A stretch of 8,052 bases of DNA from contig JAIESJ010000316.1 of assembly GCA_019746155.1 (NCBI GenBank), positions 1 to 8,052 on the forward strand, given 5' to 3'. Position 1 is the first letter of the stretch. Each line of letters begins with the position of its first letter. The DNA is from Burkholderiales bacterium (lineage in GTDB: Bacteria > Pseudomonadota > Gammaproteobacteria > Burkholderiales > SG8-41). A model generated the notes under the pieces. It saw nothing but the letters and a program-made list of their open reading frames with translations, had not been told where the DNA came from and did no database searches. The translations under genes and the position numbers were made by a program. Of this stretch, positions 6,452 through 8,052 are shown in pieces.

Positions 6452-6949
6452 ATGAAGAAAAAACTCACTCATTTCGATGCGCGCGGGCAAGCACACATGG
6501 TCGATGTCGCGGCCAAGGCGGAAACCCACCGCGTCGCGCGCGCCAGTGGACGCATCCGCATGCTGCCGGCAACGCTCAAGCAGATACTGGCGGGATCCGC
6601 CGAAAAAGGCGATGTGCTGGGGGTGGCGCGCCTCGCGGCGATCCAGGCGGCCAAGCGCACCTCGGAGCTGATCCCGCTCTGCCATCCGCTGGCATTGACC
6701 CGGATCGACATTGAGTTTGCGATCAACCGCAAGGCGTCCGCAGTCGAATGCCTCGCCACTGTCGAGACCGTGGGACGCACCGGGGTTGAAATGGAAGCGC
6801 TCACCGCGGTATCGGGGGGATTGCTCACGATTTACGACATGTGCAAGGCAGTCGATCGCGGCATGTGCCTGGAACATATCCGGCTACTTGAAAAAAAAGG
6901 CGGAAAATCAGGGCATTGGGTCGCCAAACCCGCAAATACGGCAAAATAA
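6452..6949 (+). CDS. moaC: Cyclic pyranopterin monophosphate synthase MoaC
   Basis: A 165-residue cytoplasmic enzyme of molybdenum cofactor synthesis. With the radical-SAM enzyme MoaA it turns GTP into cyclic pyranopterin monophosphate; MoaC performs the rearrangement of the 3',8-cyclo-GTP intermediate. Family motifs are all present: MVDVAAKAETHRVARASG (16-33), LIPLCHPL (73-80, with C77-H78), GRTGVEMEALTAVSGG (108-123) and TIYDMCKAVDRGM (126-138, with D129 and K132, equivalent to catalytic D128 and K131 in E. coli). The length is normal. AGGAG at 6432-6436 is 15 nt from the ATG, longer than ideal. It is the only moa gene in the window and lies directly upstream of soxYZ on the same strand, 197 nt away. 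Moco could serve a sulfite-oxidising molybdoenzyme, which is inference. Confidence 0.96.
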   Translation: MKKKLTHFDARGQAHMVDVAAKAETHRVARASGRIRMLPATLKQILAGSAEKGDVLGVARLAAIQAAKRTSELIPLCHPLALTRIDIEFAINRKASAVECLATVETVGRTGVEMEALTAVSGGLLTIYDMCKAVDRGMCLEHIRLLEKKGGKSGHWVAKPANTAK

Positions 6950-7146
6950 GCGCGGCCCTTCACAAGCGCGGTGTAGGCGCGCGCGACCGGCAAACCAAAA
7001 TTTTCTTATGGGGTCATAAAAGTCCAGCGCATGGACAGGGTTCCCGATCTTGTTTAGGATGGAATAAATAGTTGAAAAAATCAGTAGGTACGGAGGAGCG
7101 GCGGCTGCACGGCTGCCAGTATTCAAATCTGATCAAGGAGGTATCC
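6950..7146 (+). other. moaC-soxY intergenic region
   Basis: 197 nt without a convincing gene. AAGCGCGG occurs twice (near 6949 and 6964). GTCCA and TGGAC (7022-7036) form a small dyad. There is an AT-rich patch around 7061-7080 with a TTGAAA, but no matching -10 follows at a normal spacing. I see no classical terminator after moaC and no clear soxY promoter, although a control site for the sox genes is expected here. Confidence 0.4.
7135..7141 (+). promoter_or_regulatory. Ribosome binding site of soxY
   Basis: AAGGAGG, 5 nt before ATG 7147. It fixes the soxY start and rules out the upstream in-frame start at 7072, which would add 25 residues in front of the Tat signal. Confidence 0.85.
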
Positions 7147-7614
7147 ATGGATGTTTTACGCAGAAGCTTTCTCAAGCTGACCGCGGGTGCCGGCGCGCTG
7201 GCAGCCGCCGCCGCTGCCGGACTCGTCAATAGCGGGCAGGCTTGGGCAGTGAACTGGAACAAATCCGCATTCGAGTCCAAAGCCGTCGCCGACGCGCTGA
7301 AGAGCATAGGCGCATCGAACCTCATCGAGAGCAAGGAGATTGTGATCACCGCACCGGACATCGCCGAGAACGGCGCGGTGGTGCCCGTTGCGGTCACCAG
7401 CAAAATTCCCAACACGCAAAGCATCTCGATCCTGGCTGAAAAAAATCCGTTTCCGCTGGCCGCGTCTTTCGACATAGCCGGCGGCGGCGAGGGCTATGTC
7501 TCGACCCGCGTGAAAATGGGCCAGACTTCCAATGTCCGCGTCGTGGTTAAGGCCGACGGCAAATTCTATACTGCAGCCAAGGAAATCAAAATCACGGTCG
7601 GCGGTTGCGGCTGA
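7147..7614 (+). CDS. soxY: SoxY, sulfur-carrying subunit of the SoxYZ complex
   Basis: A 155-residue periplasmic protein that carries sulfur intermediates of thiosulfate oxidation covalently on a C-terminal cysteine, in complex with SoxZ. The N-terminus is a Tat signal peptide: RRSFLK (R5, R6), then an Ala-rich hydrophobic stretch, with likely cleavage after AWA at residue 34. Tat export fits folding with its partner before transport. The mature part has the SoxY immunoglobulin-like beta pattern (KEIVITAPDIAENGAVVPVAV, about 63-83). The protein ends in VGGCG, with substrate-carrying C154. The usual tail is GGCGG, so one glycine is missing. The start at 7147 is set by a perfect AAGGAGG site and by the Tat motif. 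soxZ follows 53 nt downstream on the same strand and is surely co-transcribed. Confidence 0.96.
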   Translation: MDVLRRSFLKLTAGAGALAAAAAAGLVNSGQAWAVNWNKSAFESKAVADALKSIGASNLIESKEIVITAPDIAENGAVVPVAVTSKIPNTQSISILAEKNPFPLAASFDIAGGGEGYVSTRVKMGQTSNVRVVVKADGKFYTAAKEIKITVGGCG

Positions 7615-7667
7615 TCCCGTGTCAAGCAGCGACCACCACCAGAGGATAACGAGGAAAGGAACACAGA

Positions 7668-7988
7668 ATGGCTGAACCGATGAAAATCCGCGCGACGCTG
7701 CAGGGCGATGTCGCCGACGTCCGGATCCTGATGTTGCACCCGATGGAAACCGGGCAGCGTAAAGACGCCAAGGGCGAAATCGTTCCGCTGCATTTTATCC
7801 AGAACGTCGTCGTCACTCATAACGGCAAGACCGTGCTCGACGCGCAATGGAGCCAGGCGATCTCGCGCAATCCGTTCCTGGGCCTGCGCGTCAAGGGCGC
7901 CAAGGCCGGCGACAAGATTTCCGTCACCTGGACGGATAACAAGGGCGACAAACGGACCGACGAAGTCGCGGTGGCTGCAGGTTCGTAG
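7668..7988 (+). CDS. soxZ: SoxZ, partner subunit of the SoxYZ sulfur carrier
   Basis: A 106-residue protein that forms the SoxYZ heterodimer and steadies the sulfur-bearing arm of SoxY. Typical segments are MKIRATLQGDVADVRILMLHPMETG near the N-terminus (residues 5-29), PLHFIQNVVVTHNGKTVLDAQWSQAISRNPFLGLRVKGAKAGDKISVTWTDNKGD (about 40-94) and a charged end. It has no signal peptide and no cysteine, as usual for SoxZ, which is thought to travel through the Tat system together with SoxY. The length is normal. AAAGGA lies 7 nt before the ATG. The next gene begins 53 nt later, so the operon continues past the window. Confidence 0.96.
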   Translation: MAEPMKIRATLQGDVADVRILMLHPMETGQRKDAKGEIVPLHFIQNVVVTHNGKTVLDAQWSQAISRNPFLGLRVKGAKAGDKISVTWTDNKGDKRTDEVAVAAGS

Positions 7989-8041
7989 CGGACGGCGGTT
8001 TCCCGCACTTTCGGCAATAAAACCAGGAGGAGGTAAAGACC

Positions 8042-8052
8042 ATGCTGAAGTT
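8042..8052 (+). CDS. Start of the next gene in the sox operon, partial at right edge
   Basis: ATG CTG AAG (Met-Leu-Lys) begins at 8042, 8 nt after a strong AGGAGGAGG ribosome-binding site (8025-8033). It follows soxZ by 53 nt on the same strand, with no terminator between. Only three codons are visible, so the product cannot be named. In related clusters a cytochrome gene such as soxA or soxX, or soxB, often stands here. Confidence 0.6.

Noticed and set aside
7072..7146. Longer soxY start at 7072
   Set aside because: It would bury the Tat signal 25 residues inside the protein; the perfect AAGGAGG and ATG 7147 give a normal SoxY.
1..8052. CRISPR array, tRNA, rRNA, insertion sequence or prophage genes
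   Set aside because: I saw no regularly spaced repeats, tRNA-like cloverleaf, rRNA core sequence, transposase or phage protein on either strand.

Overview
The window reads as a GC-rich, chemolithotrophic sulfur-oxidising proteobacterium, most likely a betaproteobacterium or close relative. This rests on protein style and gene content only; there is no rRNA in the window. Nine confident genes are visible, plus one short uncharacterised gene, one gene running off the left edge and one just starting at the right edge.

Left half (1-4224, minus strand): a sulfur-oxidising heterodisulfide-reductase-like (sHdr) operon. It reads from right to left as tusA - hdrC1 - hdrB1 - hdrA - 'hyp' (cut by the left edge). 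In known clusters hdrC2 and hdrB2 follow hyp, and they would lie beyond position 1. A good sigma70-like promoter (TTGCGA, 17 bases, TATATT) sits just upstream of tusA, with a perfect 7-bp hairpin/dyad further upstream that could bind a regulator. The gaps are short (29, 20 and 86 nt, then a 1-nt overlap). The 86-nt hdrB1-hdrA gap holds an imperfect inverted repeat that looks like a small dispersed element.

Middle (4225-4970): a divergent, AT-rich control region, then a plus-strand gene for a 101-residue protein I do not recognise. After it comes a GC-rich hairpin and a stretch with scrambled coding-like frames, possibly a decayed gene. It ends in a 14-bp perfect palindrome at the stop of the convergent bepA gene.

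Right half (4971-8052): bepA (minus strand), a periplasmic M48 metallopeptidase with a TPR region for outer-membrane quality control. Divergent from it is moaC (plus strand, molybdenum cofactor synthesis), with an extended -10 promoter. Then come soxY and soxZ (plus strand), which form the periplasmic sulfur carrier of the Sox system. A further gene begins at 8042 behind a strong ribosome binding site.

How the genes may work together: SoxYZ would carry thiosulfate-derived sulfur on the SoxY C-terminal cysteine in the periplasm. Sulfane sulfur imported into the cytoplasm would be passed by TusA to the sHdr complex, which is thought to oxidise it to sulfite. MoaC would supply molybdopterin, which a sulfite-oxidising molybdoenzyme could use. 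The flow from Sox to sHdr is inferred from the gene neighbourhood. The system type is known, so the freshest items are the unusual cluster-ligand set of HdrB1, the cysteine-free hyp protein, the inverted repeat inside the operon, and the unknown gene at 4452.
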